A stretch of DNA of 40,193 nucleotides from Bdellovibrionota bacterium (GCA_035292885.1 DATDPG010000202.1:1-40193); one strand, 5' to 3'. Positions 15,796 to 25,704 are shown, numbered from the stretch's first letter. Notes: generated by a model not told the origin, from the sequence alone. Made by a program: numbers and translations.

Positions 15796-18700
15796 GTGGG
15801 GGAGAAGCGAAATAACGTTCGTGCTTTTTTGAGCTTGTTTTTAGCCTGCTTGATGGCGTTTCCGTTTTCTCTTCTTCCAGTCCTCGAAGCGCGAGCGGAG
15901 GATGAATTCGACGCGGGCGGAAATTTGACTGGAGACGCCAGGAATGTCAGCCCGTCACCCAAGCCCGCGAAGGGAAAATCGCAAGGGGGATCTTTTTCGA
16001 ATTTATTCGCGGGTGCCGCGACCTATTCCATTCCCATCGGAGTGCTTCCCGGAATCCAGGGGATGTCTCCCAGTTTAGGCCTCACCTATTCTTCCGATGG
16101 GCCGATCAAATCGTGGGTGGGGCAACGGTGGTCGTTCGGGGTACCCGCAATGGATCGCAGAGGAGTCGACAAAACCGTCACGAAATTCGATTCCACCGAT
16201 CTGTTCCTTTTGGGAGGAACGGAACTGAAGAGAACGACCGACGCGAATCATTATAGCTACGCAAATCCCGATCAATTTACGACCGCCGACGAAGGGTTTT
16301 CCAAGATCATCAAGAATGAGACTAACAACCGATGGACGGTCACCAGCGCGAATGGAACGAAGTCGGAGTTTTCGACACCGATTTTGAGGGTGGATTCGGA
16401 CCCGGCCAAAACGCCGTTTCAGAATACAAGAGTTTGGGCGCTGACCCGAGTCACGAATGTAGCCGGCTACTTTATGGAGTTCTTCTACGACATCGATACG
16501 GATGGAGGGGATTTTTATCTTCAGCGGATTGAATACACCAAAGGTCCGGCCGGATTCGATACGGGTAGGCTGATCGAGTTCGAGCTGGACTCGCGGGGAA
16601 CCGACAGCACGTCGGTTTCCTACGCTTCGGGATCCAAAGTGGTGATCGATCAGCGGTTAAAAACGATCCGTGTGTGGGCCGATCGTGCGAAAACCCAATT
16701 GTTCGCGTCGTACGATCTTATTTACAACAACAATGTCCCCGATGCGTCCAATTGGATATCGTCGGAATCGTTGCTCACCCGCGTGGAAGGTTACGGCCCC
16801 ACGGGAGCCCTCGCTTCGCGGTGGGTGCTGGAATACAACGCGCGAACGCCGGGCTGGACCAAGGTCGACGCGAGCCTGCCGTATGTCTTTGCCGATGTAC
16901 AACAGCTTTGCGCGGATGGAACGCCTCTCGGCCTCAACCAAGGAGTTCGGTTTGTTCAAGTCAACAAGGACGGGCTTCCCGATTTGGTTCAGGCCAGATC
17001 GATTATGGCCGATCCATCTCCTCCTCCTCAGCGGTCTCTAAAGATCAATACGGGGAGTGACGGAAGCGGTCCGACGACGTGGGGAAGTCTACTGGCCGGC
17101 CCGGCTGAAGATTTCGTTACGCAGAATTGCATCAGTATGGAATCGAGAGGGGTCAAAGATCTGGGCTATACGGCCGTGGATCTGGACGGGGACGGGGACC
17201 AAGATTTATACCAAGGCTTCACCACGCGCGAAGTGTGGATCAACAACAACGGGACGTGGGAACGGAGAACGGACTGGGAGATCAATCTTCCCACCTGGGC
17301 GTACCTCGTTGGAGGTTCCCCTCAAAGGTCGATGGACGTTTCATTCGGCAATCTCAATGGAGACCGGTGCCCCGACCTGATCCGAGGGTTTTATTGGGAT
17401 ACAAGTGTGTACCCCGCAATTTTGCGACCGCCCCGATACGCGATCAATCCGTGTGAGTCTGGCAGAGCGTGGACGTCTGGAGAGCTGCCCCTGGTTTATA
17501 ATGGCTACAGCCTTAGCAATTTTCGAACGGCGGATTTAAATGGCGACGGTCTCACCGACCTCATCTATTTGAGAAGCGTAGACAATAGCCGTAATCCAGG
17601 TCCCCCTTTTGTATGGCTCAACCGGGGAAACAATAACTTTGAATACGATTTGAGCCTTTCCACTTTGCTGACGTCGGCGGCAACGTCAGCTCGATTCCTG
17701 GATGTGAACGCGGACGGCTTTGACGATTTTGTTTCGGGAAGCAGCCTCTTCATCAATCGGCAAGGGTCTTCGTTTCAAAGCGTCTCTTCTGCAGGGCTAG
17801 ACGATACTGTCGTTATAGCGGACGTAAAGGGAACCGGCCTTTTGGCTTATGCCCGGTCGAAGAAGATGGCGGACGGCTCGATGGATCCGTTGAACGGGAT
17901 TTACGTCGCTAACGGAAGCTATCCCGGACTTCTGTCAAAAGTAAAACCGCCCACAGGAGGATCGATCGCGTTTTCCTACACGCCGTCGACGCAGATGAAG
18001 AAATCGGACAACGTCACGTCGGCCAATCCGGATCTTCCGATGGTCAAACAGCTATTGACTTCGGTAAGCCTGGATGACGGCTACGGGGTCTCCTACACGA
18101 CGAAATACCAATACGACGGGGGATATTTCGACGGCGCCGATCGAGAGTTTCGCGGGTTTCGAAAAGTAACGGTGGAAGCGCCCAAACGGCCAACCGATTC
18201 GCAAGGGATCAAAAGCGTTACGTACTATCACCAAAAGCCACCGCTGGTGGGGACGGTGGATTACAGCGAGACGTACGGCTCCGATGGAAATCTGTATGCG
18301 CGGAGCCACGCGATCTACACGACGAATCTTTCCGTTTCGGATTTACCCGATCCGGTGGATCCCGTGGATTCGGTTCCTGATTGTTCGATGGATCCGCTAC
18401 CGACGAATCTCGATTGCAGTATTCCCTATTTCAATCCTGTGCGAAGGAGCGAGAGCACGATTTTCGCGGGCACCGCCCGCGATGACAGCAGTCAACCGAG
18501 CTTCACGGCACGAGGAGATCAAGAATATGTTTTGTTGCCCGATGGTCATGGTCTGATCGACCAAGTGATCTCCCGCCCCAAGGGAGAGCCGGGATTTACG
18601 CCGTTATCGCGACTGACTGTCTCCAAAACCGAACTCAAATCGAACCAAACGGATTGGTTGTTGCATCTTCCGAAGCGTACCCTGCTTTTCGCCGCTGACG

Positions 18701-21700
18701 ATGAAACGGTCGCGCTTGTGGAAAGCCGAGTCATTTATGATGGCAACGGAGACGGTCTGTTCAACGGCGAGGGATGGAATGACGACCTTCCTTTGCTGCC
18801 CAACGTTCCCTTGCCGGTGCGATCCGAGGCCGTTGGCAATTTCAACGGGTACAACAACTCCAATGCGCCGATGATTTCCGAGACCGCTTACGATACGGTT
18901 TACAAGACACCGAATTCCAGCAAAGACACGTTCGGACATACGACCCGAATCGAGTACGACGCAAATCATATGTATCCGATCCGGGTCACCAATGCGCTCG
19001 GGCATCAGGCGAGTGTGACGTACGACGACTTCGGCCGCGTGGAGACTTCAACTGATCCGAATGGGATTGTGAGCCAGGTTTATTATGATGGACTGCATCG
19101 TCCGTGGCGGAGCACGGTCTCGGTCAACGACGTGATTCAGGGCGAATCGAAAACCGAATACCACGGATTTTGCGACGAGGTCTGTATCACCGCCGCGGAT
19201 ACGGACACCGTCACTGATCCTAAGGGGATCAACAATCCTCAAGTGGCGCAACGTGTTCGTAGCAAATCAAGTCAATACCCACGGCAATCGGAGGTCAACT
19301 GGCCCTGGAGCGAGAGCTACGTCGATGCTCTGGGACGAGCGTGGAAAAGCCGAGCGAAGTCCAACAACCTGGGAGACATCGTCACGGCCACGGTGGAGTT
19401 CGAATTAGGAACCGGCCGACCCTATCGCGCTTCACCGGCGCACCGAGAAGGCGGAGCGGTCCCGGCTGATAATCTTTGGTCGGAGACCGTCTACGATGCG
19501 ATCGGGCGAGCGGTTGCGGCCAAATTCCCCTCCAGCACGGGTCAGGTGCTCCAGAGCAGCGTTTCGTACTTCTTGGATACGACCTTGCATGCGCTCAAAA
19601 CGGTCTCCATAGACCCGATGCACACAAGCGGGTCGCTTCATACTAAAGAGAGCTTTACGAACCTCTTGGGTCAGCTCATTCAAGTGACCGAGTACGTTCC
19701 GGAAGTGTCACCCGTAGCGCATTCAATGCAATACGACTATGACGTTCTGGGAAACCTCATCCAGGTCCGAGACGATCAAGGCCCGGAGATCTTAGCGACG
19801 TTCAATGCCTTCGGCCAGAAGGTCGAGACCCTCGATCCGGACATGGGGACATGGACCTATGAATACGACGCGGAGGGAAAACTCACCGGCCAATGGGATG
19901 CCATGGGGAACGGCGTTACGCTCGTCTATGATGCCCTCCATCGCGTTATTGAAAAGGATTACAACTCGCCGAACCAAGTTCAGAGCATCAGTTCTTACAC
20001 GTATGACCGCAATCCCCTAAATAGCCACCGGAATATCGGTGCCCTGATGATCGAACAAAATGAAAATGCGAGAAGCGAATATACCTACGATGCCCTGGGT
20101 CGACCGACATTGACCGAAAAGTGGATCGGACAGGACAAGGTCGAGACCGGGCTGATTTACTACGATGACAGGCCGAAGACGCAGGTCGTTTACGATGCGG
20201 GAAGCGCTTCGCCTGAAATCATCACGTATCTATCCGAGGAGAGGACCGGACGATTTCAAGAGATGTCGAGCGACCAGCCCGGCGTGAACATCTTTGCCGA
20301 GAACCCGGTTTATGATGTCTTGGGAAAACTGAAGAGCGTTGATTACGGCGACGGGCTGACGGGACATTTTTCTTACATGGACGGGACCGAAGGTCATGAA
20401 GACGGCAACCAGAGCTTGAGCCGAATGTGGCTGTTACCCACCGGCGCGGCCGATCTGTATGCCAAGTCAAACCTCCTTGATTTCCATTATGTCTATGACA
20501 ACAACGGAAACATCTCGAATTTACTGGATGACGCCGGGGGATTCGACAAACGGTACACGAACGATGCTCTCGGAAGATTGACAAGAGCGGAAATCGTTCA
20601 GACGACCAACGGTCTTTCCGAAGTTCGCAACTACGGCTACGACAGGATGGGGCGAATGACCTCCATGGACGGCCGGTACCAGCCGTTTGGAAAAGAATAT
20701 GCACCTCCGGCTCCGGTTATCACGACGCCCACCCCAACCCCGACCTCTACGGTTACACCCACACCTACGCCCACGCCTACGCCCACGGCAACCCCAGCTC
20801 CACCCAGCGGAGGGAAGAAGAAACAGGCATCGATTCCTTCCCGATCCTTATACAATCTGGCTTCACTTCTCCTGGACGCTCTCCTCCCCTCAGCCGAGGC
20901 CGCTCGGACGCTTAGCGGAGATACAAGTCCACCCGAAAAACCCACACTTTCTGTGGTCCAGGGAGAGGTCGGGAAGGTGAAACTCACCTTTTCCTCGACC
21001 GATAACGTCGGCGTTAGTAAATTTTGGATTTACAAAAGTACCTCGCCCTTCCCGATTCAGGTCACGATTTCTCCTCCAGCCACTTCGGTGACCGCAAGCT
21101 ATGTGGATCCAGCTGTCTCCCCCGGAGCCACGTACAGTTATTATGTCGTGGCGCGCGATGACGCCCTCAACAGTTCTCTGAAATCGGATACGATTTCGAT
21201 CACGACCCTTAAACCGATAACCATGAGTTACGTCGGCCCGGGCCCGGTGCACGCTCCGAAGAACGACGGCTTTTACCGCTATGAGTACGATCTCAATGGA
21301 AACCTGACGCACGTGTACGATACACGCACGGCTCCCGAAACCTTAGTCGAGCACCTCGAATACACGGTGTTCAACAAACTGGCTGGCACCACCGATGCTT
21401 TCGGAAACAAGGTCGAGTATCGCTACGACGCCAATCTCGAACGGGTCGCGAAGATCACGAAAGATTCGTACGGCAACGTCGTCGATACGGAAAAATACTT
21501 TGGAAACATCGAAATGAAGAACGGCGTGAAGGCAAAGCGCTACTACTTCCTCGGAAGTCAGCGACTGGCGGAACGCAACATGGATACAGGTCTGCTCACG
21601 TTTCTCCATCAAGACCACCTGGGATCGACCGCGTTGGTCACGGACGAAAACGGAAGCATCCTTCCGGGCGGGAAAAAGGACTATTACGAGTTCGGCGCCC

Positions 21701-22926
21701 AGATACCGGCATCCTCGGGAGGATCCAACAACGATTATCTCTATAACGACATGAAGTTGGACAAAGCCACCAACCTCTCGGCCACCGATTTATACGACTA
21801 CCACGCCCGAAGCTACGCCGCGAAAAGGTTTACGTTCGCGCAGCCCGATACGATCATCCCCGATCCGACCGATCCGCAAAGTTACAACCGATATGCGTAC
21901 GTCAATAACAATCCGATCAACATGGTGGACCCGACCGGACACTGGGGTGGTTATGTTTCCGCTTGTTACTACACGTGCGGGGGAGGCGGCGGCGGAGGCG
22001 GATGGAGTGGGAACTACGATTGGAGGAGCGATCCCTCCTATCGTGGTGGAGGCCTTTCCCTAAGCGGCGGTAACAACGGAAACTCGGCCATAGAAGCTGC
22101 ATACCAAGGAATGATGGCCGAAAATCGTGCGCAGATATCACAGCATGCACAAAACCTTGCCCGCGCGAATTCGATCATCAGTTCTGATCCGATTTTTGGC
22201 GGCAGTCGATTTGGAGGTTTCGGAGGCGGTGGCTTCGGCGGAAGCGGCGCGGGGGATGTTGATCCGAGGGAAAGCGATTTTAGTTATCCGGGGAATCCGC
22301 CGGGAATGGATCCATCTTTCGTGGTTTTCCCTTTCTTTGATCAGGCTGTTCAGAACCTGTCGGAGGCTGCCGGCCTAACGGCGGGATTGTTAACGGGGAA
22401 CGATGGAATCGCAATGGCGGTGACATTCGGCCTGGGCCTCGCGGCGCCGGGACCGAAAATTCCGAAAATACCACATGATCAGGCGTTCCGCATTGTACAG
22501 GAGATTTTTGAGAACAACACGGCACTTCAGGTGCTTAATAAAATACTTACGAAGCATCTGGACAAATTCAACGAGGCCGACGCGATGAACAAGATACAAG
22601 ACCTGAGTGCAACTTCGCTACGGAATGGCGGTCCGCGCATAGATATTGTTCCCGATCATATAGATGTGCCCGGACTAGACCATCTAGGCCCAGAACGTTC
22701 GGTAAACAGAAACTATGGAAGTTTTGACGAAGCAAATAACGTCATATACTTGCGTGGAGGTGTCTCACCGGGTCGCCTGTTCCGCGAGGCGGCACACGAG
22801 TTAGGAGCAGCTGTTCTGGCTCGGGAGTTTGGTGGAAAGGCTTTTATTCCCCGAGCATTCACCGGGGTTCACGATATGTTCGGTCAACATATGACCCATA
22901 TGCTGGACGCCCTAGCGAACCCCTGA
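15796..22926 (+). CDS. Giant secreted SpvB/FG-GAP/RHS-repeat protein with FnIII insert
   Basis: 2376 residues, GTG at 15796 forced by an in-frame stop six bases upstream. Signal peptide residues 10-35 (ends EARA). Order: SpvB-type domain (about 50-300, TYSIPIGVLPG, SPSLGLTYSS); five FG-GAP/VCBS calcium motifs, e.g. DLDGDGDQDLY near 461 and DLNGDGLTDLIYL near 580; a TcdB middle-like segment; many RHS YD repeats (about 1050-1630); a Thr-Pro linker (about 1640-1680); a hydrophobic patch SLYNLASLLLDALLP; an FnIII domain (about 1710-1805); further RHS repeats and the core motif HQDHLGSTALVTDENG near 1938, closed by YAYVNNNPINMVDPTGH at about 2045. The last 330 residues are variable: Gly-rich, then a domain with AAHELGAAV near 2333. 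RHS shells enclose C-terminal effector domains. Not adjacent to an identifiable secretion system or immunity gene. Confidence 0.92.
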   Translation: MGEKRNNVRAFLSLFLACLMAFPFSLLPVLEARAEDEFDAGGNLTGDARNVSPSPKPAKGKSQGGSFSNLFAGAATYSIPIGVLPGIQGMSPSLGLTYSSDGPIKSWVGQRWSFGVPAMDRRGVDKTVTKFDSTDLFLLGGTELKRTTDANHYSYANPDQFTTADEGFSKIIKNETNNRWTVTSANGTKSEFSTPILRVDSDPAKTPFQNTRVWALTRVTNVAGYFMEFFYDIDTDGGDFYLQRIEYTKGPAGFDTGRLIEFELDSRGTDSTSVSYASGSKVVIDQRLKTIRVWADRAKTQLFASYDLIYNNNVPDASNWISSESLLTRVEGYGPTGALASRWVLEYNARTPGWTKVDASLPYVFADVQQLCADGTPLGLNQGVRFVQVNKDGLPDLVQARSIMADPSPPPQRSLKINTGSDGSGPTTWGSLLAGPAEDFVTQNCISMESRGVKDLGYTAVDLDGDGDQDLYQGFTTREVWINNNGTWERRTDWEINLPTWAYLVGGSPQRSMDVSFGNLNGDRCPDLIRGFYWDTSVYPAILRPPRYAINPCESGRAWTSGELPLVYNGYSLSNFRTADLNGDGLTDLIYLRSVDNSRNPGPPFVWLNRGNNNFEYDLSLSTLLTSAATSARFLDVNADGFDDFVSGSSLFINRQGSSFQSVSSAGLDDTVVIADVKGTGLLAYARSKKMADGSMDPLNGIYVANGSYPGLLSKVKPPTGGSIAFSYTPSTQMKKSDNVTSANPDLPMVKQLLTSVSLDDGYGVSYTTKYQYDGGYFDGADREFRGFRKVTVEAPKRPTDSQGIKSVTYYHQKPPLVGTVDYSETYGSDGNLYARSHAIYTTNLSVSDLPDPVDPVDSVPDCSMDPLPTNLDCSIPYFNPVRRSESTIFAGTARDDSSQPSFTARGDQEYVLLPDGHGLIDQVISRPKGEPGFTPLSRLTVSKTELKSNQTDWLLHLPKRTLLFAADDETVALVESRVIYDGNGDGLFNGEGWNDDLPLLPNVPLPVRSEAVGNFNGYNNSNAPMISETAYDTVYKTPNSSKDTFGHTTRIEYDANHMYPIRVTNALGHQASVTYDDFGRVETSTDPNGIVSQVYYDGLHRPWRSTVSVNDVIQGESKTEYHGFCDEVCITAADTDTVTDPKGINNPQVAQRVRSKSSQYPRQSEVNWPWSESYVDALGRAWKSRAKSNNLGDIVTATVEFELGTGRPYRASPAHREGGAVPADNLWSETVYDAIGRAVAAKFPSSTGQVLQSSVSYFLDTTLHALKTVSIDPMHTSGSLHTKESFTNLLGQLIQVTEYVPEVSPVAHSMQYDYDVLGNLIQVRDDQGPEILATFNAFGQKVETLDPDMGTWTYEYDAEGKLTGQWDAMGNGVTLVYDALHRVIEKDYNSPNQVQSISSYTYDRNPLNSHRNIGALMIEQNENARSEYTYDALGRPTLTEKWIGQDKVETGLIYYDDRPKTQVVYDAGSASPEIITYLSEERTGRFQEMSSDQPGVNIFAENPVYDVLGKLKSVDYGDGLTGHFSYMDGTEGHEDGNQSLSRMWLLPTGAADLYAKSNLLDFHYVYDNNGNISNLLDDAGGFDKRYTNDALGRLTRAEIVQTTNGLSEVRNYGYDRMGRMTSMDGRYQPFGKEYAPPAPVITTPTPTPTSTVTPTPTPTPTPTATPAPPSGGKKKQASIPSRSLYNLASLLLDALLPSAEAARTLSGDTSPPEKPTLSVVQGEVGKVKLTFSSTDNVGVSKFWIYKSTSPFPIQVTISPPATSVTASYVDPAVSPGATYSYYVVARDDALNSSLKSDTISITTLKPITMSYVGPGPVHAPKNDGFYRYEYDLNGNLTHVYDTRTAPETLVEHLEYTVFNKLAGTTDAFGNKVEYRYDANLERVAKITKDSYGNVVDTEKYFGNIEMKNGVKAKRYYFLGSQRLAERNMDTGLLTFLHQDHLGSTALVTDENGSILPGGKKDYYEFGAQIPASSGGSNNDYLYNDMKLDKATNLSATDLYDYHARSYAAKRFTFAQPDTIIPDPTDPQSYNRYAYVNNNPINMVDPTGHWGGYVSACYYTCGGGGGGGGWSGNYDWRSDPSYRGGGLSLSGGNNGNSAIEAAYQGMMAENRAQISQHAQNLARANSIISSDPIFGGSRFGGFGGGGFGGSGAGDVDPRESDFSYPGNPPGMDPSFVVFPFFDQAVQNLSEAAGLTAGLLTGNDGIAMAVTFGLGLAAPGPKIPKIPHDQAFRIVQEIFENNTALQVLNKILTKHLDKFNEADAMNKIQDLSATSLRNGGPRIDIVPDHIDVPGLDHLGPERSVNRNYGSFDEANNVIYLRGGVSPGRLFREAAHELGAAVLAREFGGKAFIPRAFTGVHDMFGQHMTHMLDALANP
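20725..20812 (+). repeat. Thr-Pro tandem repeat inside the RHS gene
   Basis: Degenerate 6- and 12-base repeats built on ACGCCCACGCCT encode about 15 TP units followed by ATPAPPSGGKKK. It is a flexible linker in the protein and a possible slippage site in the DNA. Confidence 0.8.
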
Positions 22927-23215
22927 AATCCGCGGACACCATATACCCATTCTGGCAACAAGTAACATTTGTGAGGGTCAGTTTGCTGAACTCACGCGGC
23001 TCGGGAAGCCTTGGGGCGCCCCATTTCTTTGGCCAACCCTATGATTTGATCCACATGATCTTCGAATCGACTTTTCCAAACCAGCGCCAACGCATCACTG
23101 TCGATGAAAACACTCGACCATTCCTTCTTGGAATTGAGGGACGCACGACATAACCCGAATTTATACGTTCATGAGCCGGTCTTTAAATTACTCAATGGCT
23201 CAGAATCAGCCCTGT
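22927..23215. other. Decayed DNA downstream of the RHS gene
   Basis: No intact gene. The minus strand from about 23175 down to 23003 holds a 55-codon open stretch with protein-like composition (SLNSKKEWSSVFIDSDALAL, then IIGLAKEMGRPKA) but no start codon, so it looks like the tail of a lost gene that I cannot name. Confidence 0.35.
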
Positions 23216-23486
23216 CTAAAACCGGTGCGAAGGGACGGTCCATCCGATTTTCTCGACTCGTTTTACGGGATCCTGTTTCGCCTTCTTCCCTTCATAAACA
23301 AGAAATCCAGCAACATTCAATTTCCGACAGTAGTACCTTAATCCCGCCGGCCAAGGTTGAAAGGAGCTTTTCGCTTCGATCAGGGCCATGGGTTTTAGAT
23401 CTCTGCATACCACAAAATCCACTTCCCGCCGGTCTTGGTCTCGAAGATAGTAAAGTTCCCACCGGCCGTACCCTTGCTCCGACCGA
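23216..23486 (-). pseudogene. C-terminal fragment of a DUF4143 AAA+ ATPase
   Basis: The translated minus strand reads GRWELYYLRDQDRREVDFVV, then LIEAKSSFQPWPAGLRYY and GFLVYEGKKA. This is the nuclease-like tail of DUF4143-type ATPases (YxRDxxxxEVDFVV followed by an EAK/EVK strand). The P-loop ATPase domain and the first half of DUF4143 are missing. Only about 85 codons are left. The fragment starts at the same point as an oppositely oriented fragment of the same family on the plus strand. Confidence 0.65.
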
Positions 23487-23487
23487 A

Positions 23488-23746
23488 GGTCTTTTTCTAT
23501 CGCGCGCACGCGGGAGCTGAGGTGGACCTTGTAATCGAAAAGAGCGGGCGACTCATTCCGGTTGAGGTCAAAATGGGAATCTCTCCGAGGAGCACTTCTT
23601 CCCTTGAACAATTCATGAAGGATTTTGCGGTCAAAAAGGGAAACATCGTTAATAAGGGAGGGGAAGACCGCACTGAACTGAAAAAAGGAATTTGGATGTT
23701 GAGTCTCGGAAGTTTTCTGAAAGGACTTGGGATTTCAAAGTTCTGA
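23488..23746 (+). pseudogene. C-terminal fragment of a second DUF4143 AAA+ ATPase, head-to-head with the first
   Basis: VFFYRAHAGAEVDLVIEK, then LIPVEVKMG, then LEQFMKDFAVKKGNIVNKG, is the same DUF4143 tail as the minus-strand fragment but a clearly different sequence. About 85 codons remain, with a normal stop at 23746. No ATPase domain or start codon of its own is present; the open frame upstream is only antisense of the other fragment. The two truncated tails meet at about 23486. Confidence 0.65.
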
Positions 23747-24109
23747 TTGGAGTGCCAGAGACGCACGCCTGCATCCGAACTCCAACTGAACAACAAGATC
23801 CGAACCCCTCGGACCGAAGGCCTGCAGGTGCAACGGCGTGAAACGCGGGAAGTGTTCATGTCTGCTCATCGGTCACGAATCAGAAAAAATAGAGGATCGA
23901 GGAATCCAGCGAAAGCCAATCCCATGGTAATGGCAATTGGGAGGAGAATGACAAGGAGCATAAACCTCAGGCACGTTCTTTGTGGGGAGCGTCATGGCCG
24001 CTCTTACCTGAGAATCGGCGAACCATGAGGTCCGTTAGGTGCGAAGAACGAGCGGACGCCGCTTCTGAGCCTCAATACGTGAAAGGTTCATGCTAATATC
24101 ATCGTTTGG
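23747..24109. other. Intergenic stretch without a recognised gene
   Basis: Nothing recognisable. The minus strand has a 31-codon hydrophobic frame (23866-23961, beginning MLLVILLPIAITMGL, with GAGG shortly before the ATG) that could be a membrane peptide, but the support is too thin to call it. Confidence 0.3.
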
Positions 24110-24809
24110 ATGAATGAAATAAGGAACTCGATTTGCCGGCGTTTTTTTGTGGGCTTCCTCTGCGGCACAGCCCTGGCCAGTGGGGGCTGCGCGACCACCG
24201 CATCCACCAGGTCCGAAAACGTGAAGACGTCGGGCCTCTACGCCGACCTCAGCGTGACCCACCGACCGGACGACAGCGTGACCGTGTCCGCGTCGCTTCA
24301 CGTCGGCGGACGTTACGGAACAAGCGTCACGTTGTCGGGGGTCGATCATTGGGAGGTGAACGGAGAGGCGTTCCCGGCGTCGGACCCTGGGTCGACACTG
24401 ATAGCGCCCGCGGCCGATAGCACTTACAACCTGACGTTCGTGCGGAGCGATGAGCAGGTGACGACGACCATCGTGGCCCCGGCGAATCCAACAATCCTTA
24501 GCCTGACGCCAGATAAAATCCGCGTAACCGACAGGCTGACGATTACTTGGGATGCCACCGCCCGGCACCCAACTGCAAATTAATGTGACGGGCGACTGCC
24601 TCACGACGCAGCAGGCATACAACACTGCCGACGACGGGACGTTGACCACGGACATGTTCAGCGCCACCCCCGACCCGAGGACCACCTGTCCGATCGACAT
24701 CGCAATCGTTCGCACCACGACGTTCAGAGTCAACTCTTCCTTCGAGGGAGGCCTTGCTTCAGGACTTCGCAGCGCGATCGGGTCCGTCGAGTATATCGGT
24801 AACAATTGA
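24110..24809 (+). pseudogene. Frameshifted first copy of a tandemly duplicated lipoprotein gene
   Basis: The first frame (24110-24583) runs from a signal peptide with SGGC to LTITWDATA, then goes out of frame. The second frame resumes with GTQLQINVTGDCLTTQ and runs to a stop at 24809. Alignment with the intact neighbour shows one base lost in the run of C and G at about 24559-24563 (GCGCCGGGC in the intact copy, GCCCGGC here). Apart from that the copies match throughout, with blocks such as LTFVRSDEQVTTT and FRVNSSFEGG in common. Function unknown. A sequencing error at this homopolymer-like spot would also explain it. Confidence 0.75.
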
Positions 24810-24811
24810 AC

Positions 24812-25513
24812 ATGCGCAGGGCGAACGAATCAAGGATCTCGAACTCCCGACGCTTTTTTGTGGTCTTTATCTGCGGCACAGCCCTGGCGAGTGGGGGTTG
24901 CGCACCTCGCACCGATTCCGAGAATGTGGAGACGTCAGGCCTCTACGCCATCCTCCGCGTTACCCACCAGCTGGACAACGCCGTGAGTCTCGCTGCCTCG
25001 CTTCGCGTCGGCGGACCCACTGGGACGAAAGTCTCGTTGAGCGGGGCCGATCATTGGGAGGTTAACGGAGAGACGTTCCCTCCCCAATTATCACACATAG
25101 CACCCACGGCCGATAACACCTACAATCTGACATTTGTCCGTAGCGACGAGCAGGTGACAACGACCGTCATCGTCCCGGCCAGTCCGACGATTCTTGGCTT
25201 GACACCGGACAAAGTCCGCTACAACGACCGGATGACGATCGCCTGGGATGCCACCGCGCCGGGCGACCAATTAATTATTAGTGTCACGGGCGAGTGCATC
25301 AAGACGCAGTCTTTCCTCCCTCGCGACAGCGACGGGACGGTGACCACAGAGCCTATCGTCAACAGCGATGCCGCCCAGGCGTCCGCCACGTGTCCGATCG
25401 ACGTCCAAATCGCGCGCATCACGGGGTTCAAAGTCAACTCTTCCTTTGAAGGAGGCGATGCCCAGGCACGCCGCGAGGCGGCCGCGGCCGCGGAATACAT
25501 CGGGGCCAATTAA
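24812..25513 (+). CDS. Predicted lipoprotein, intact second copy of a tandem pair
   Basis: 233 residues from the ATG at 24812, two bases after the stop of the first copy; TTG at 24806 is the alternative. A signal peptide (RRFFVVFICGTALASGGC) has a slightly atypical lipobox. The rest is beta-rich: SLAASLRVGGPTGTKVSLSG, DHWEVNGETFPP, TYNLTFVRSDEQVTTTVIV, and an Ig-like PTILGLTPDKVRYNDRMTIAWD, with two Cys in the C-terminal part (GECIKT, ATCPIDVQ) that could pair. The end is Ala-rich. I do not recognise a family. Duplication plus decay of one copy suggests a recently amplified surface protein. Confidence 0.75.
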   Translation: MRRANESRISNSRRFFVVFICGTALASGGCAPRTDSENVETSGLYAILRVTHQLDNAVSLAASLRVGGPTGTKVSLSGADHWEVNGETFPPQLSHIAPTADNTYNLTFVRSDEQVTTTVIVPASPTILGLTPDKVRYNDRMTIAWDATAPGDQLIISVTGECIKTQSFLPRDSDGTVTTEPIVNSDAAQASATCPIDVQIARITGFKVNSSFEGGDAQARREAAAAAEYIGAN

Positions 25514-25578
25514 GAGAGTGCCAACAATTTAATAACAATGAATTAATCGTGGCGGAAGTTCTTCGGAGCGCGGAAGCG

Positions 25579-25704
25579 ATGAAAGTGGCGGTCGCTCATC
25601 TTCAGCCTTTTGATCGGCCGCGGGTGGCTGCCAAGTGGCCTTCGGATCAATATCTTTCCCGCTGGGGTTTTTCGAGTAGTCAGGAGATAGGTATGCTTGC
25701 GTAA
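25579..25704 (+). CDS. Possible small protein coupled to the recombinase remnant
   Basis: 41 codons from the ATG at 25579 (or 51 from GTG at 25549), beginning MKVAVAHLQPFDRPRVAAKW. Its stop overlaps the next ATG as TAATG, which favours translation in tandem. No family recognised; it could also be a chance frame. Confidence 0.3.
   Translation: MKVAVAHLQPFDRPRVAAKWPSDQYLSRWGFSSSQEIGMLA

Noticed and set aside
20725-20812. CRISPR-like or minisatellite array
   Set aside because: Short in-frame Thr-Pro codon repeats without spacers; a protein linker.
23866-23961. 31-codon hydrophobic frame on the minus strand (MLLVILLPIAITMGL)
   Set aside because: Looks like a membrane peptide, somewhat like CcoS, but lies in decayed DNA with only a weak ribosome site and no partner genes.
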